Below are positions 45,474 to 54,503 of a stretch of 64,000 bases of DNA, piece by piece. The first letter of the stretch is position 1. The number at the start of each line of letters is the position of its first letter. Source of the DNA: Bradyrhizobium sp. LLZ17 (GTDB taxonomy: Bacteria > Pseudomonadota > Alphaproteobacteria > Rhizobiales > Xanthobacteraceae); NCBI RefSeq assembly GCF_041200145.1, contig NZ_CP165734.1, positions 744,001 through 808,000 of the forward strand, written 5' to 3'. The position numbers and the translations under genes are program-made. Under the pieces are notes generated by a model. That model was not told the origin of the DNA, ran no database searches, and saw only the letters and a program-made list of their open reading frames with translations.

Positions 45474-46430
45474 TCAATGCCGCAACTGGCTCTGCCGGAA
45501 GTCGCGCGGCGACATGCCAAAATGCTCGCGGAAGACCCGGCCGAAATGCGAAAGATCGTTGAAGCCCCACGCGAAGGCGATCTCGCTGATGTGACGGTGG
45601 GCGAGCACGGGCGAGGCAAGGTCGCGCCTGCATTGCGCGAGGCGCTCCGCCAGCACATGGCGTTGGAACGAAGTGTCCTCGTCGGCGAGGAGATCATTGA
45701 CGTAGCGCGGCGAAATGCCGAGCGCAGCAGCGGTCTCTGGCAGCGAGAGGTCGGGATCGGCAAGGTTACTGCGAATGTGCGCCTTCAACCTGTAGAGCAG
45801 CGCGGAGCGATGGGTCGAGGACGGCAACGAATGGTTGCCGAGCCGTTCGCTCAGCGACATCGCCAGCAGATCGACCGCCTGCTCCGACAGAGCGGCGGCA
45901 TTGGTCGGCGCCAGCCGGTCCACGCTCTGGCAGAGCCTGAAGATAAAATCATAGGCGAGCCGCTCGAGCGGAACGTCGGCGCCGAACGAGATCGCGGTGA
46001 GTGACTCCGTGCCGCCGAGCCGCCGCTGCAACATCTCGCGCGGCACCTTGAAGATGGTCTGCGTGAACGTGTCGTTGAACTTCAGCTCATAGGGACGCGT
46101 GGTGTCGTATAGGGCGAACTCGCCGGGATGGATCAAAGTCTCGCGGCCGTCCTGGACGACGCCGCCGTCGCCGCAATTGCCGAGCGCGACGAGAACGAAA
46201 TCCTGATCCGAGCGCGCGATGCGCGACGGCGTGCGGAAAACGTGCTGGCGGTCGGAGCTGACCTCGGAGCACACGGCCTTGCCGAGCGAAGCCTGCGTGA
46301 CCGAGCCGTGAAAGGCGCTGCCAAGGTCCGACTTGCAGTCGAGCCCGACAAAGACGTCGCAGACGATGTCCTGCCAGAGGGCGAGCCGGCGGTAGCCCGG
46401 GCTGCCTTCCGTCGTGAACTGGATTGGCAT
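45474..46430 (-). CDS. AraC family regulator of the aldoxime-nitrile locus
   Basis: 318 residues from ATG 46430, which follows GGGAGGG. The N-terminal half (about 1-190) matches AraC_binding_2 ligand domains (GYRRLALWQDIVCDVFV, LIHPGEFALYDTTRPYEL). The C-terminal half has two HTH motifs (LSLPETAAALGISPRYVNDL and ISEIAFAWGFNDLSHFGRVF) and the ending FGMSPRDFRQ. It is divergent from the nitrilase and aldoxime dehydratase genes, the arrangement of regulators such as NitR/OxdR types, so it probably activates them in response to a nitrile, aldoxime or acid. The frame stays open much further upstream, antisense to the nitrilase, and that part is ignored. Confidence 0.85.
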   Translation of the reverse strand: MPIQFTTEGSPGYRRLALWQDIVCDVFVGLDCKSDLGSAFHGSVTQASLGKAVCSEVSSDRQHVFRTPSRIARSDQDFVLVALGNCGDGGVVQDGRETLIHPGEFALYDTTRPYELKFNDTFTQTIFKVPREMLQRRLGGTESLTAISFGADVPLERLAYDFIFRLCQSVDRLAPTNAAALSEQAVDLLAMSLSERLGNHSLPSSTHRSALLYRLKAHIRSNLADPDLSLPETAAALGISPRYVNDLLADEDTSFQRHVLAERLAQCRRDLASPVLAHRHISEIAFAWGFNDLSHFGRVFREHFGMSPRDFRQSQLRH

Positions 46431-46628
46431 CGCGCAACCCTCCCTTTCACACCCAGCAAAACCGCATGGTGGCACAGATCCAGCCTGACCGCAGGCAAGT
46501 TCCGTACCGGGGTGGCAATTCCTTCCGGTCGAGTTTTTGTTCCGTCCTGGTCGAGCGCCCGGCCTCCCGGCTTGCTCAAACAGACTGCATCGGACGTGGC
46601 TTCCGATCAACCGGCAATGGAGGTGGCA

Positions 46629-47645
46629 ATGGGCATCGAACATCCGAAATACAAGGTGGCGGTGGTGCAGGCGGCGCCTGCCTGGCTCGACCTCGACGGC
46701 TCGATCGAGAAGTCCATCGCCCTCATCCGGGAGGCGGCCGAAAAGGGCGCGAAGCTGATCGCGTTTCCGGAAGCTTTCATCCCTGGTTACCCCTGGCATA
46801 TCTGGATGGACTCGCCGGCCTGGGCCATCGGCCGCGGCTTTGTGCAGCGCTATTTCGACAATTCGCTCGCCTATGACAGCCCGCAGGCCGAGAAGCTGCG
46901 CGCCGCCGTGCGCAAGGCGAAGCTGACGGCCGTGATCGGCCTGTCCGAACGGGACGGCGGCAGTCTTTATCTGGCGCAATGGCTGATCGGGCCCGACGGC
47001 GAGACCATCGCAAAGCGCCGCAAGCTGCGGCCGACCCATGCCGAGCGCACGGTCTATGGCGAGGGCGACGGCAGCGATCTCGCCGTTCACGCGCGATCCG
47101 ACATCGGCCGCATCGGCGCGCTGTGCTGCTGGGAGCATCTCCAGCCGCTGTCGAAATACGCCATGTACGCCCAGAACGAGCAGGTCCATGTCGCGGCCTG
47201 GCCGAGCTTTTCGCTCTACGATCCCTTTGCGCCGGCGCTCGGCGCCGAGGTCAATAACGCCGCCTCGCGCGTCTACGCGGTCGAAGGCTCGTGCTTCGTG
47301 CTGGCGCCTTGCGCGACAGTATCTCAAGCCATGATCGACGAGCTCTGCGACCGGCCTGACAAGAACGCGCTGCTGCATGTAGGCGGCGGGTTCGCCGCGA
47401 TTTACGGACCCGACGGCAGCCAGATCGGTGACAGGCTGGCGCCGGACCAGGAGGGGCTGTTGATGGCCGAGATCGATCTTGGAGCGATTGGCGTTGCCAA
47501 GAACGCGGCGGATCCCGCCGGGCACTATTCGCGGCCCGACGTGACGCGGCTGCTGCTCAACAAGAAACGATACCAGCGCGTCGAGCAATTCGCGCTGCCG
47601 GTCGACACAGTCGAGCCAACGGACATCGCGGCGGCGGCGAGCTGA
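46629..47645 (+). CDS. Nitrilase
   Basis: 338 residues from ATG 46629, just after GGAGG. The catalytic triad of carbon-nitrogen hydrolases is visible: Glu in IAFPEAFIPGYPW, Lys in AKRRKLRPTHAERTVYG, and Cys in GALCCWEHLQPLSKYA. The aromatic-rich HIWMDSPAW region and the THAERTVYGEGDG loop place it with true nitrilases, which convert nitriles directly to acids and ammonia and form spiral oligomers. The aldoxime dehydratase gene starts 23 bases later, so the pair would turn aldoximes into nitriles and then acids. A longer reading from ATG 46617 is possible. Confidence 0.92.
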   Translation: MGIEHPKYKVAVVQAAPAWLDLDGSIEKSIALIREAAEKGAKLIAFPEAFIPGYPWHIWMDSPAWAIGRGFVQRYFDNSLAYDSPQAEKLRAAVRKAKLTAVIGLSERDGGSLYLAQWLIGPDGETIAKRRKLRPTHAERTVYGEGDGSDLAVHARSDIGRIGALCCWEHLQPLSKYAMYAQNEQVHVAAWPSFSLYDPFAPALGAEVNNAASRVYAVEGSCFVLAPCATVSQAMIDELCDRPDKNALLHVGGGFAAIYGPDGSQIGDRLAPDQEGLLMAEIDLGAIGVAKNAADPAGHYSRPDVTRLLLNKKRYQRVEQFALPVDTVEPTDIAAAAS

Positions 47646-47668
47646 GCATCTCGGGAGAGCGTATCGCC

Positions 47669-48714
47669 ATGGACATCGAATCCGCAATTCCCGTGCACCT
47701 CAGATCGACGCGCTCGCGCCACAAGCGGGTGCCGGATGATTACCAGCCGCCATATCCCTCGTTCGTGGCGCGCTACAAGCCCGCAATCAGCCACGTCGTG
47801 ATGGCCTATTTTGGCGTGCAGCATCGCGGCGCGCTGCCGGCGGCAGCGACGGAAGCGCTCGCGGAAATCGGCCGGTGCTTCACGGCCGAAGCCAGTCCCT
47901 CGCATTGGGACCGCGCGCACTATGTCGATCAGGCCGGCTACGACAACGTGGTCTCGGTTGCCTATTGGGACGACGTCGCGCGCTTCGATGTCTGGTTTGC
48001 AGCGGCGCGCGAGGCCTGGACCGGAAAGCAGCGAGACGGCATCGGCACTTTCATCGAGGTGCTGCGCCCGTCAGTCGCGCGGCACGAGACCTTGTTTTCG
48101 TCGCTCGGCCGGCCCGAGGGGTCGCCGCCATCGCCGACGGCATGAGCGGGGAGGTGCAGGAGCACGCCTATTGGGGCGGTATGCGCGACCGCATCCCGCT
48201 GTCGCAGACCGACGCGATGGCGCCGGCCGGTGCGCCGGAGCTGATCCGCGATGGCGCGCGGCTGCGGGTTCAGGCGAATGACAATGTCTGCCTGATCCGC
48301 TCCGGTCAGGACTGGAGTGACACAGAGGCGTCGGAGCGGAAACTTTACCTCGACGACGTCGAGCCGGTGTTGCGCGAGGGCATGGATTTCCTGCGCGACG
48401 ACGGCCTCGCGATTGGCTGCTTTGCAAACCGCTACATGCGCGTGCTCTCGGCTGACGGCAGTACGAGCGAAAAATCCTACGGCCAGAGCTGGTGGAAGAG
48501 CCTCGCCGCGCTGGAACGCTGGGCGGAGTCGCATCCGACCCATGTCAGGATTTTCGGCGCGGCGATGAAATATCTTTCCGCGCTCGGGCCGTCGGCAAAA
48601 CTGCGACTCTATCACGAGGTCACGGTCGCGACCGCGGACGAACAATTCTTCGAATATCTGAATTGCCATTCGAAAACGGGCATGTTGGCGGCAGTCGAGA
48701 CCGTAGGCGCCTAA
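47669..48714 (+). CDS. oxd: Aldoxime dehydratase (phenylacetaldoxime dehydratase type), interrupted by a frameshift
   Basis: Read as one gene, about 348 residues, close to the roughly 350 of haem-dependent aldoxime dehydratases. The N-terminal half starts MDIESAIPVHLRSTRSR and has VPDDYQPPYPSFVARY and VVMAYFGVQ. The C-terminal half has YWGGMRDRIPLSQTDAM, WKSLAALERWAESHPTHVRI and LYHEVTVATADEQFFEYLNC, with His residues that are candidates for the haem ligand and the distal catalytic His. The frame breaks near 48117-48121 (GRPEGSPPSPTA against RPARGVAAIADGM). Adding one G to the G run gives GRPEGVAAIADGMSG. It dehydrates aldoximes to nitriles, the substrates of the nitrilase upstream. Confidence 0.88.
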
Positions 48715-49349
48715 GCCAGGCAATGGCCGAGCAGTTCGGCGTGTGCGGCGCAGATGTGATGCGCGCCGGCATCCCTCAGTTCGGCCTCGCTGCCATAGCC
48801 ATAGAGCACGCCGATCGCGGTCATGCCATGGCTGCGGGCGCCGATGACGTCATGGCTGCGGTCGCCGATCATGATGGCGCTGCTCGCATCGACTTTGGCC
48901 TCGTCGAGCGCGTAGCGGAGGAGGTCGCGCTTGTCGACCCGCGTGCCGTCGAGCTCGGAGCCGAACACCCGCTCGAAATACGGCTTCAGGCCAAAATGCT
49001 CGACGATGCGGGTGGCATAGACCGCTGGCTTGCTGGTGGCGACGAACATGCGCGGCGTTGTCGCTGCAAGCGTCGCCAGGGTGTCCACGATACCGGCATA
49101 GGCTTCGTTCTCGAACAGGCCGATCTCGCTGAAGCGTTCGCGATAGAGGAGCAGCGCGCGATCGGCCAGCTCGTCGCTCCCGGTGAGCCTTTTCAGGCTG
49201 GCGTGCAGCGGTGGTCCGATGCACCAGGTCAGCTCGTCCTCGGCCGGCACCGCGAGGTCAAGCCGCTGCAGGGCGTGCTGGATCGAGCGCGTGATCCCGG
49301 GCTTTGGGTCGGTCAGGGTGCCGTCGAGATCGAAATAGATTGTAGCCAT
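48711..49349 (-). CDS. HAD-family hydrolase, phosphoglycolate phosphatase-like
   Basis: 212 residues from ATG 49349. HAD motif I is YFDLDGTLTDPKPG, motif II is MFVATSKPAVYA, motif III Lys is near VDKRDLLRYA, and motif IV is IMIGDRSHDVIGARSHG. The cap is the C1 helical type (residues about 15-80). It is a soluble Mg2+-dependent phosphatase of the Gph/PGMB group; the substrate is uncertain. Its stop overlaps the end of the aldoxime dehydratase gene on the opposite strand by a few bases. Confidence 0.87.
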   Translation of the reverse strand: MATIYFDLDGTLTDPKPGITRSIQHALQRLDLAVPAEDELTWCIGPPLHASLKRLTGSDELADRALLLYRERFSEIGLFENEAYAGIVDTLATLAATTPRMFVATSKPAVYATRIVEHFGLKPYFERVFGSELDGTRVDKRDLLRYALDEAKVDASSAIMIGDRSHDVIGARSHGMTAIGVLYGYGSEAELRDAGAHHICAAHAELLGHCLA

Positions 49350-49592
49350 GCTGGCGCTGCCCGTGTTGATAGTGGCGTCTGTTGATGCCCGTACCGCTTT
49401 AAAGCTCGCTATTGATGGAGGGCAAGCGTAGAGTCGTACGATCACCGCCCTTCCCACGGCTTCCATAAGTCTTGTGACTGCCCGATCCTCCGCAAGTCCG
49501 AAAGCGGCGCGCTACGGACGGCAGCGAGACCGGCATCGAACAAGTTCGCCGTCCCTGGTCGGGGTCGAGCAGATAATGGCGGAGGAGCACAG

Positions 49593-49805
49593 ATGAACCA
49601 GCGACTTGAAATATTGAAGAAAGCCCGCGATCGCATGATCGAGGACCGAGACCCCCATGCGAAAGTTCTGGCCGCTCCCTTCGATCATGACAAGGCCGAG
49701 CGGGCGCGGAACAAATTCGTCGAGCTCCAAACGCTGATCGATGCCCTGGACCGCGCAATCACCGCAGAAATGCCGGTCTCGCCGCAGGACCGAAGCGGGC
49801 AGTAG
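49593..49805 (+). CDS. Small hypothetical protein, 70 residues
   Basis: Starts MNQRLEILKKARDRMIEDRD after a GGAGGA site, is charged and mostly helical, and ends MPVSPQDRSGQ. No family recognised. It lies about 240 bases from the divergent HAD gene and is convergent with the TRAP-type binding protein gene. The ribosome site and codon use support a real gene. Confidence 0.6.
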   Translation: MNQRLEILKKARDRMIEDRDPHAKVLAAPFDHDKAERARNKFVELQTLIDALDRAITAEMPVSPQDRSGQ

Positions 49806-49813
49806 CCGAAACC

Positions 49814-50807
49814 TTATTGCTGTCCCGCCCATTCGACGATCGCGGCCGCATCCGCACCGGCCCGGGCTTTCCAGGTCGTGATCGCGCCCGTTGCGGCCGT
49901 TCGAAGCGCTGCGATGAGCGACGCCGGCGCGGGCTCTGCGATGCGGACGCCGTTGTCGCGCATCCGCGCATAGTTCTCGGAGGTGCGATGAGCCAGCAGC
50001 GCGAACTGGCTCTGCTCGGTTTCGGCTGCGGCGGCCAGCACCTCGCCCTGCATCGGCTCGGACAGCGCGGCGAATGCCTCCGCTGCGGATGAAGGCGATC
50101 GAGACCGGCATCGCGTAGTTGATGGCCGTGAAATACGGCAGGAAGTCCCACAGCTTGCGTCCCGCACCGCCATCACCTGAGGTGAGGAACGCATTCAGCC
50201 GATGCTCCCTGAGCGCCGTGATGGCCATGTCCATCGGCAAGAATTGCGCATTGGCGCCGGCCGCGCGCATCACCTCGGTCGAATTGCTGTCGTAGCCTCG
50301 CACGTTGAGCTTCGGTAAATCGTCGGCCCCTGCAAGCGACCCCTCCGACCAGAGGCCCGTCGCCGGCCAGATCGTCAGATAGAGCAGCTTGAGGCCGCGC
50401 GCTGCCAGCGCCTTCTCGTAGAGCGGGCGCGCCCGCGCATTAGCGATGCGGGCCATTTCGGCCGATTGGACCAGGAAGGGCAGGGTGGACAGACCGAGGA
50501 CCGGGTCGAGCCCGGAGAGCGCGCCCGCCAAGGCATCGCCGCCGGCGATCCGGCCGTCCAGCGCCGCGCGCGGCATCTCGCCCGAGCTGATCTTGAGCTC
50601 GTTGTCGAAGGCATTGGTGACGCTGACGAAACCCTTCGTCCGTGCGGCGACGCGATCGGCGAAACTGGTGAGCCCGATCCCGGAAATGTTATTTTGCGGG
50701 TATTCCGTGGTCATCCGCCAGTTGACCTGCGCCATGGCCGGCGCCGCGGACAGGACGAGCACGGCGAGGGCAAGGATCGCTTGGATCCGTTGGGCAGGGG
50801 AGCGCAT
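49814..50807 (-). CDS. TRAP transporter DctP-type substrate-binding protein, interrupted by a frameshift
   Basis: Read as one gene, about 330 residues from ATG 50807, the usual DctP length. The signal peptide is AILALAVLVLSAAPAMAQ. DctP text includes WRMTTEYPQNNISG, GGDALAGALSGLDPVLGLST, LYLTIWPATGLWSE and LPKLNVRGYDSNSTEVM. The frame breaks near 50077-50083: one frame reads FIRSGGIRRAVRAD, the other continues EAFAALSEPMQGEVLAAAAE to the stop at 49814. Losing one base of a GG pair would restore FIRSEAFAALSE. TRAP systems import organic acids with an extracytoplasmic receptor, but no DctQ or DctM gene is adjacent, so this is an orphan receptor or uses a distant permease. Confidence 0.8.
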
Positions 50808-50870
50808 TGGGAGAAGCGGGTCAGGCCGCATATATTACCAACTCGTCGAACCATGGCACGATGCCACAAC

Positions 50871-51882
50871 ATGGCAGATCACCTTGTTGCATGCTGCGCC
50901 GGCGCGCGCCACCATCCTGCCTGCACGTGGTTGGTGCAGATCGTATTGCGCGTCATCGGTGTGCTGCTTGTCTCGCTCACACAGGCGGCGGCATGGGACA
51001 GTTCACCGGCAAAAACCGACGTGGCGGTGCCGAGCGTCGAGGAACTTGCGAGGCCGCCGGAGAAGCCGGCGGATGCCCGTGGAGCGACACCCGGAGTCGA
51101 TCTGCCTGATCATCGAGGCTGCCGCGCGCGACGCCAACCTGCCGCTGGAGTTCTTCGCCCGCGTGATCTGGCAGGAAAGCCGCTTCCAGGCCGATGCGGT
51201 GGGTCCGACCACGCGCAGCGGCGAGCACGCGCAGGGAATCGCACAGTTCATGCCGGGCACCGCGAGTGAGCGCGGGCTGCTCAATCCGTTCAATCCGGTG
51301 CAAGCGCTGCCGAAGTCGGCGGAGTTTCTCAACGAGCTGCGCAACCAGTTCGGCAATCTCGGCCTGGCTGCCGCGGCCTACAACGCCGGGCCGCGGCGGG
51401 TGCAGGAATGGCTGGCCGGCACCGGTGGGATGCCGGAGCAGACCCGCAACTACGTCTATGCCATCACTGGCGCGACGGTCGATGCGTGGGCCAAGGCAGG
51501 CGCGACCGGCAAAGGGCCGTCGAGTTCGCCGCCGACGAACTGTCGCGATCTGATGGCGCTGTTGAAGCGGGCGCCAAATCCCTTCGTCGCCGAGCTCGAG
51601 CAGCATGTGCAGCTTGCCGCCGCCAAGGTCTGGGGCGTGCAGCTCGCCGCCGGCTTCGACCGCAACAAGGCGCTGGCGATGTATTCCCGCGCCGTGACGC
51701 GCCTGAACGCCGTAATCGGTGACCGCGACCCGAGCCTGCTCTCCTCGGTGATGCGCAGCCGCGGCACGCGCCCCTTTTATCTGGTCCGCATCGGCGCCGA
51801 GACCCGCAGCGAGGCCGATGACCTCTGCAATCGGATCCGCAAGGCTGGCGGCGCCTGTTTCGTGCTGAAGAACCGGGCCTGA
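50871..51882 (+). CDS. Lytic transglycosylase (SLT domain), interrupted by a frameshift
   Basis: Read as one gene, about 336 residues. A signal-like N-terminus (VLRVIGVLLVSLTQAAAW) is followed by an SLT domain with the catalytic Glu in ARVIWQESRFQADAVG, then EHAQGIAQFMPGTASERGL and AAAYNAGPRRVQEWLAGTGG, all hallmark motifs. The C-terminal part (GTRPFYLVRIGAETRSEADDL, then GACFVLKNR) resembles a SPOR-like repeat. The frame breaks near 51090-51094: one frame reads GATPGVDLPDHRG, the other ESICLIIEAAARDANLPLEF. Removing one base from the CCC run restores ATPESICLI. It cleaves peptidoglycan in the periplasm. The exact start is uncertain (50853 or 50871). Confidence 0.82.
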
Positions 51883-51907
51883 GCGGGCAGGGGGCGATCT
51901 CTCTCCC

Positions 51908-51995
51908 CGTCATTCCGGGGTGCGCCTCTTGGGCGCGGATCTCTATGGCCGAATGCATTCCGGACTCACGACTTCCTCGTGCCCCGGAACGACGG
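51908..51995. repeat. Interspersed palindromic repeat, family B, copy 1
   Basis: Opens CGTCATTCCGGGGTGCGCC and closes GTGCCCCGGAACGACG, so the ends are inverted copies of about 14 bases. It lies 26 bases after the transglycosylase stop and before trmO. The internal part differs from the other copies. Confidence 0.75.
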
Positions 51996-52094
51996 GTAGT
52001 GTCTTTGCCGGAGTGGTCGCCGGTGAGGTCTTCCTGCTGGCCGGCAAGTGGTGGTTGGGCTAAAACCGCTTCCGAACAGCAAGGAAGTGGAAGT

Positions 52095-52586
52095 ATGGTT
52101 CGCCAAAACGAGCTCCGCGAGGGCGAGGTCGCGATCGAGTTGCCGCCGACGCAGGATGCCGGGCTGGTCTTCATTGGCCGCATCCGCACGCCCTGGACGT
52201 CACGGCTGGAGACGCCGCGGCAAGGCCGTCACGACGGCCCGGTGTGCCGGCTCGAGATTTTCGATCCCTTCGTTCCGGCGATCAAGGGTGTCGACTTCTA
52301 CAGCAATCTCGAAGTGCTCTACTGGCTCGACAAGTCGCGTCGCGACATCGTTTTGCAGAGCCCGAAGAACAACCAGAACACCCGCGGCACGTTCTCGCTG
52401 CGCTCGCCGGTGCGGCCCAATCCGATCGGCACCTCGATCGTCAAGCTCGTCGGTATCGACGGCAATACGATTTTGGTTCGCGGCCTCGACTGCATCGACA
52501 ACACGCCGCTGATCGACCTCAAGCCCGACCGCTGCGAGTTCACGCCGCTCGCTGCGCCGCAGGCGGGAGACTTTCAGACGGAGTAG
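52095..52586 (+). CDS. trmO: tRNA (N6-threonylcarbamoyladenosine(37)-N6)-methyltransferase TrmO (TsaA-like)
   Basis: 163 residues from ATG 52095. The TsaA beta-barrel motifs are visible in VFIGRIRTPWTSRLETPRQG, LEVLYWLDKSRRDIVLQSPK, RGTFSLRSPVRPNPIGTSIV and IDNTPLIDLKPD. TrmO uses S-adenosylmethionine to methylate t6A37 of tRNA. The protein has the core domain only. The start is chosen because the family match begins there; the frame is open further upstream through a repeat. Confidence 0.88.
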   Translation: MVRQNELREGEVAIELPPTQDAGLVFIGRIRTPWTSRLETPRQGRHDGPVCRLEIFDPFVPAIKGVDFYSNLEVLYWLDKSRRDIVLQSPKNNQNTRGTFSLRSPVRPNPIGTSIVKLVGIDGNTILVRGLDCIDNTPLIDLKPDRCEFTPLAAPQAGDFQTE

Positions 52587-52590
52587 TCCG

Positions 52591-52716
52591 CCATTCCCGG
52601 GCGCGCCGAAGACGCGAGCTATGATGCGCAATTGCGCATCTGAGAATCCATCGGGCATCAGAGACGGTGGTGAAATGGATTCCGGGTTCGACGCTTTGCG
52701 TCGCCCCGGAATGACA
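52591..52716. repeat. Interspersed repeat, family B, copy 2
   Basis: Starts CCATTCCCGGGCGCGCCGAA, contains an inner hairpin TGATGCGCAATTGCGCATC and ends CGTCGCCCCGGAATGACAGG. The ends are partly complementary. It fills most of the gap between trmO and the HIT gene. Confidence 0.65.
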
Positions 52717-52727
52717 GGTGGAGAAAG

Positions 52728-53156
52728 TCAACCCGCCTGCAACGCCGCGATCAGCTTGGCCGCATTTTCTTCCAGTACCTTGACGTCTTCCTTGCGGCTC
52801 GCGGGCGGCAGCATCGCCACGCCGTCGTGGCGGGGCATCACGTGCATGTGGAGATGAAAGACGACTTGTCCGCCGGCGGGCTCGTTGAATTGCTGTACCG
52901 TGATGCCGTCGGCCTTGAACGCCTTCATTGCGGCAGCGGCGATCTTGTGTGCGCCGCGGGCGACATGGGCGTAGTCGTCGGACTTGATATCGAGGATGTT
53001 GCGGGCAGGCACCTTCGGGATCACCAGCGTGTGGCCGGGTACGCGCGGCATGATGTCGAGGAAGGCGAACACGTGCTCGTCCTCATAGACCTTATGGCAG
53101 GAAAATTCGCCGCGCAGGATCTTTGCGAAGATGTTGTTGGGGTCGTAGGCGGTCAT
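52728..53156 (-). CDS. HIT family protein
   Basis: 142 residues. The histidine triad is VVFHLHMHVMPRHDG (His-x-His-x-His). Other HIT features are IFAKILRGEFSCHKVYEDE with a Cys, AFLDIMPRVPGHTLVIPK and the nucleotide-binding strand. It is a small dinucleotide or nucleoside-phosphoramidate hydrolase of the Hint group. It follows the acyltransferase-like gene by 59 bases in the same direction, so it may be the last gene of that transcript. Confidence 0.92.
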   Translation of the reverse strand: MTAYDPNNIFAKILRGEFSCHKVYEDEHVFAFLDIMPRVPGHTLVIPKVPARNILDIKSDDYAHVARGAHKIAAAAMKAFKADGITVQQFNEPAGGQVVFHLHMHVMPRHDGVAMLPPASRKEDVKVLEENAAKLIAALQAG

Positions 53157-53215
53157 GGCAGCTCCTCGGCGGCTCCCTCAATTTTGCGCTTACTGTCACC
53201 AGCCAAAGCGAACCG

Positions 53216-54457
53216 TCAAGGCGCCTCGTCGGAGCCTTTCCGGAACGGGCCGAGCTCGGCCAGCTCCCGGCCTGCTTCCGCGACGTAGGCGCGCTCGCGC
53301 TTGAGGTAATCGTCGATGGCGCGGCGCAGGCCCGGATCGGCGATGAAGTGGGCGGAATGGGTCGTCTGCGGCAGGTAGCCGCGCGCGATCTTGTGCTCGC
53401 CCTGCGCGCCGGCCTCGACGGCTCTGAGCCCGTGCTTGATCGCAAAATCGATCGCCTGATAGTAGCAGACCTCGAAATGCAGGAACGGATGATGCTCGAC
53501 TGCGCCCCAGTTGCGCCCGAACAGCGTGTCCGAGCCGATGAAGTTGATCGCGCCCGCGATCCAGCGATTGTCACGGCGTGCCATCACCAGCAGCACATCT
53601 TCGCTCATGGTCTCGCCGATCAGTGAGAAGAATTCGCGCGTCAGGTACGGCCGCCCCCATTTGCGCGAGCCGGTCTCCATGTAGAATGTGAAGAACGCAT
53701 CCCAGGCATCTTCGGTGATGTCTTTTCCCGTTAGCCAGTGAATGGTGACGCCGGCGGCGAGTGCGTCGCGCCGCTCGCGCTTGATCGACTTGCGATGGCG
53801 TGAATTGAGCGTTGCCAGGAAATCGTCGAAGCTTGCAAAGTCCTCATTGTGCCAGTGGAACTGCTGGTCGGTACGCTGAAGGAAGCCATGCTCCGCGAGC
53901 AGTTTCCATTCGTCCTCGCGGGCGAAGGTGACGTGCACCGAGGAGGCCTTGCTGACGCCGCACAGCGCGATGAGCCCGCTCGCCAGCGCCTCCGCAATGC
54001 GCTCGCGATCGACGCCGTCGCGGATCAGCAGCCGTGGCCCTGTCGCCGGTGTGAAGGGAACCGAGACTTGCAGCTTGGGATAATAGCGCCCGCCGGCGCG
54101 CTCATAGGCGTCAGCCCAGCCTCGGTCGAAGACGTATTCGCCCTGTGAGTGCGATTTCAGATAGCAGGGGACGATTCCGGCGACACGGCCGCCGATCTTG
54201 GCCACGAGATGCCGCGGTCCCCAGCCGGTCCGGATCGTGGCAGAACCCGATTTCTCGACAGCTGACAAAAACGCGTGTGAGACGAACGGGTTGTAGGCGG
54301 GTTTCAAGACGCTGGCGGAAGTGCCTGGCGGTCCGGATGAGGTTCCCGCGCCATGCCCGTTGCAAGCCTTGCCGGGATTGGCGCAGGCGTTCCAGTCTTC
54401 CGGCGACACTTCGCCAATCGAAGGTACGGCCTCAAGGGTGATTTCGGGGGATGTCAT
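53216..54457 (-). CDS. GNAT-fold peptidogalycan biosynthesis-type protein
   Basis: 413 residues from ATG 54457 (MTSPEITLEAVPSIGEV). Conserved stretches are NPFVSHAFLSAVEKSGSATI, GWGPRHLVAKIGGRVAGIVP, SRHRKSIKRERRDALAAGVT and GRNWGAVEHHPFLHFEVCYY, matching the GNAT-like family that is annotated as peptidogalycan biosynthesis or DUF482. The actual reaction is not known; FemAB-like aminoacyl transfer is a fold-based guess. It lies in a tight run GDPD-acyltransferase-HIT, starting 47 bases after the GDPD stop. Confidence 0.78.
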   Translation of the reverse strand: MTSPEITLEAVPSIGEVSPEDWNACANPGKACNGHGAGTSSGPPGTSASVLKPAYNPFVSHAFLSAVEKSGSATIRTGWGPRHLVAKIGGRVAGIVPCYLKSHSQGEYVFDRGWADAYERAGGRYYPKLQVSVPFTPATGPRLLIRDGVDRERIAEALASGLIALCGVSKASSVHVTFAREDEWKLLAEHGFLQRTDQQFHWHNEDFASFDDFLATLNSRHRKSIKRERRDALAAGVTIHWLTGKDITEDAWDAFFTFYMETGSRKWGRPYLTREFFSLIGETMSEDVLLVMARRDNRWIAGAINFIGSDTLFGRNWGAVEHHPFLHFEVCYYQAIDFAIKHGLRAVEAGAQGEHKIARGYLPQTTHSAHFIADPGLRRAIDDYLKRERAYVAEAGRELAELGPFRKGSDEAP

Positions 54458-54503
54458 TGCGTCAAAGATCGTGCATTGCAGCAGCGACTTCAAGAGGGCG
54501 GCG

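Noticed and set aside
46501..46551. Two TTCCGT direct repeats in the AraC/nitrilase gap as AraC sites
   Set aside because: The shared core is only six bases plus scattered matches and the 40-base spacing is unusual, so it is not stronger than chance.
45474..47687. A 737-residue reading of the AraC gene extending across the nitrilase
   Set aside because: The upstream part is the complement of the nitrilase and promoter region. ATG 46430 with GGGAGGG and the family N-terminus fit much better.
51908..52716. CRISPR-like array from two nearby repeats around trmO
   Set aside because: The units are long imperfect palindromes with a gene between them, not short regular repeats with spacers.
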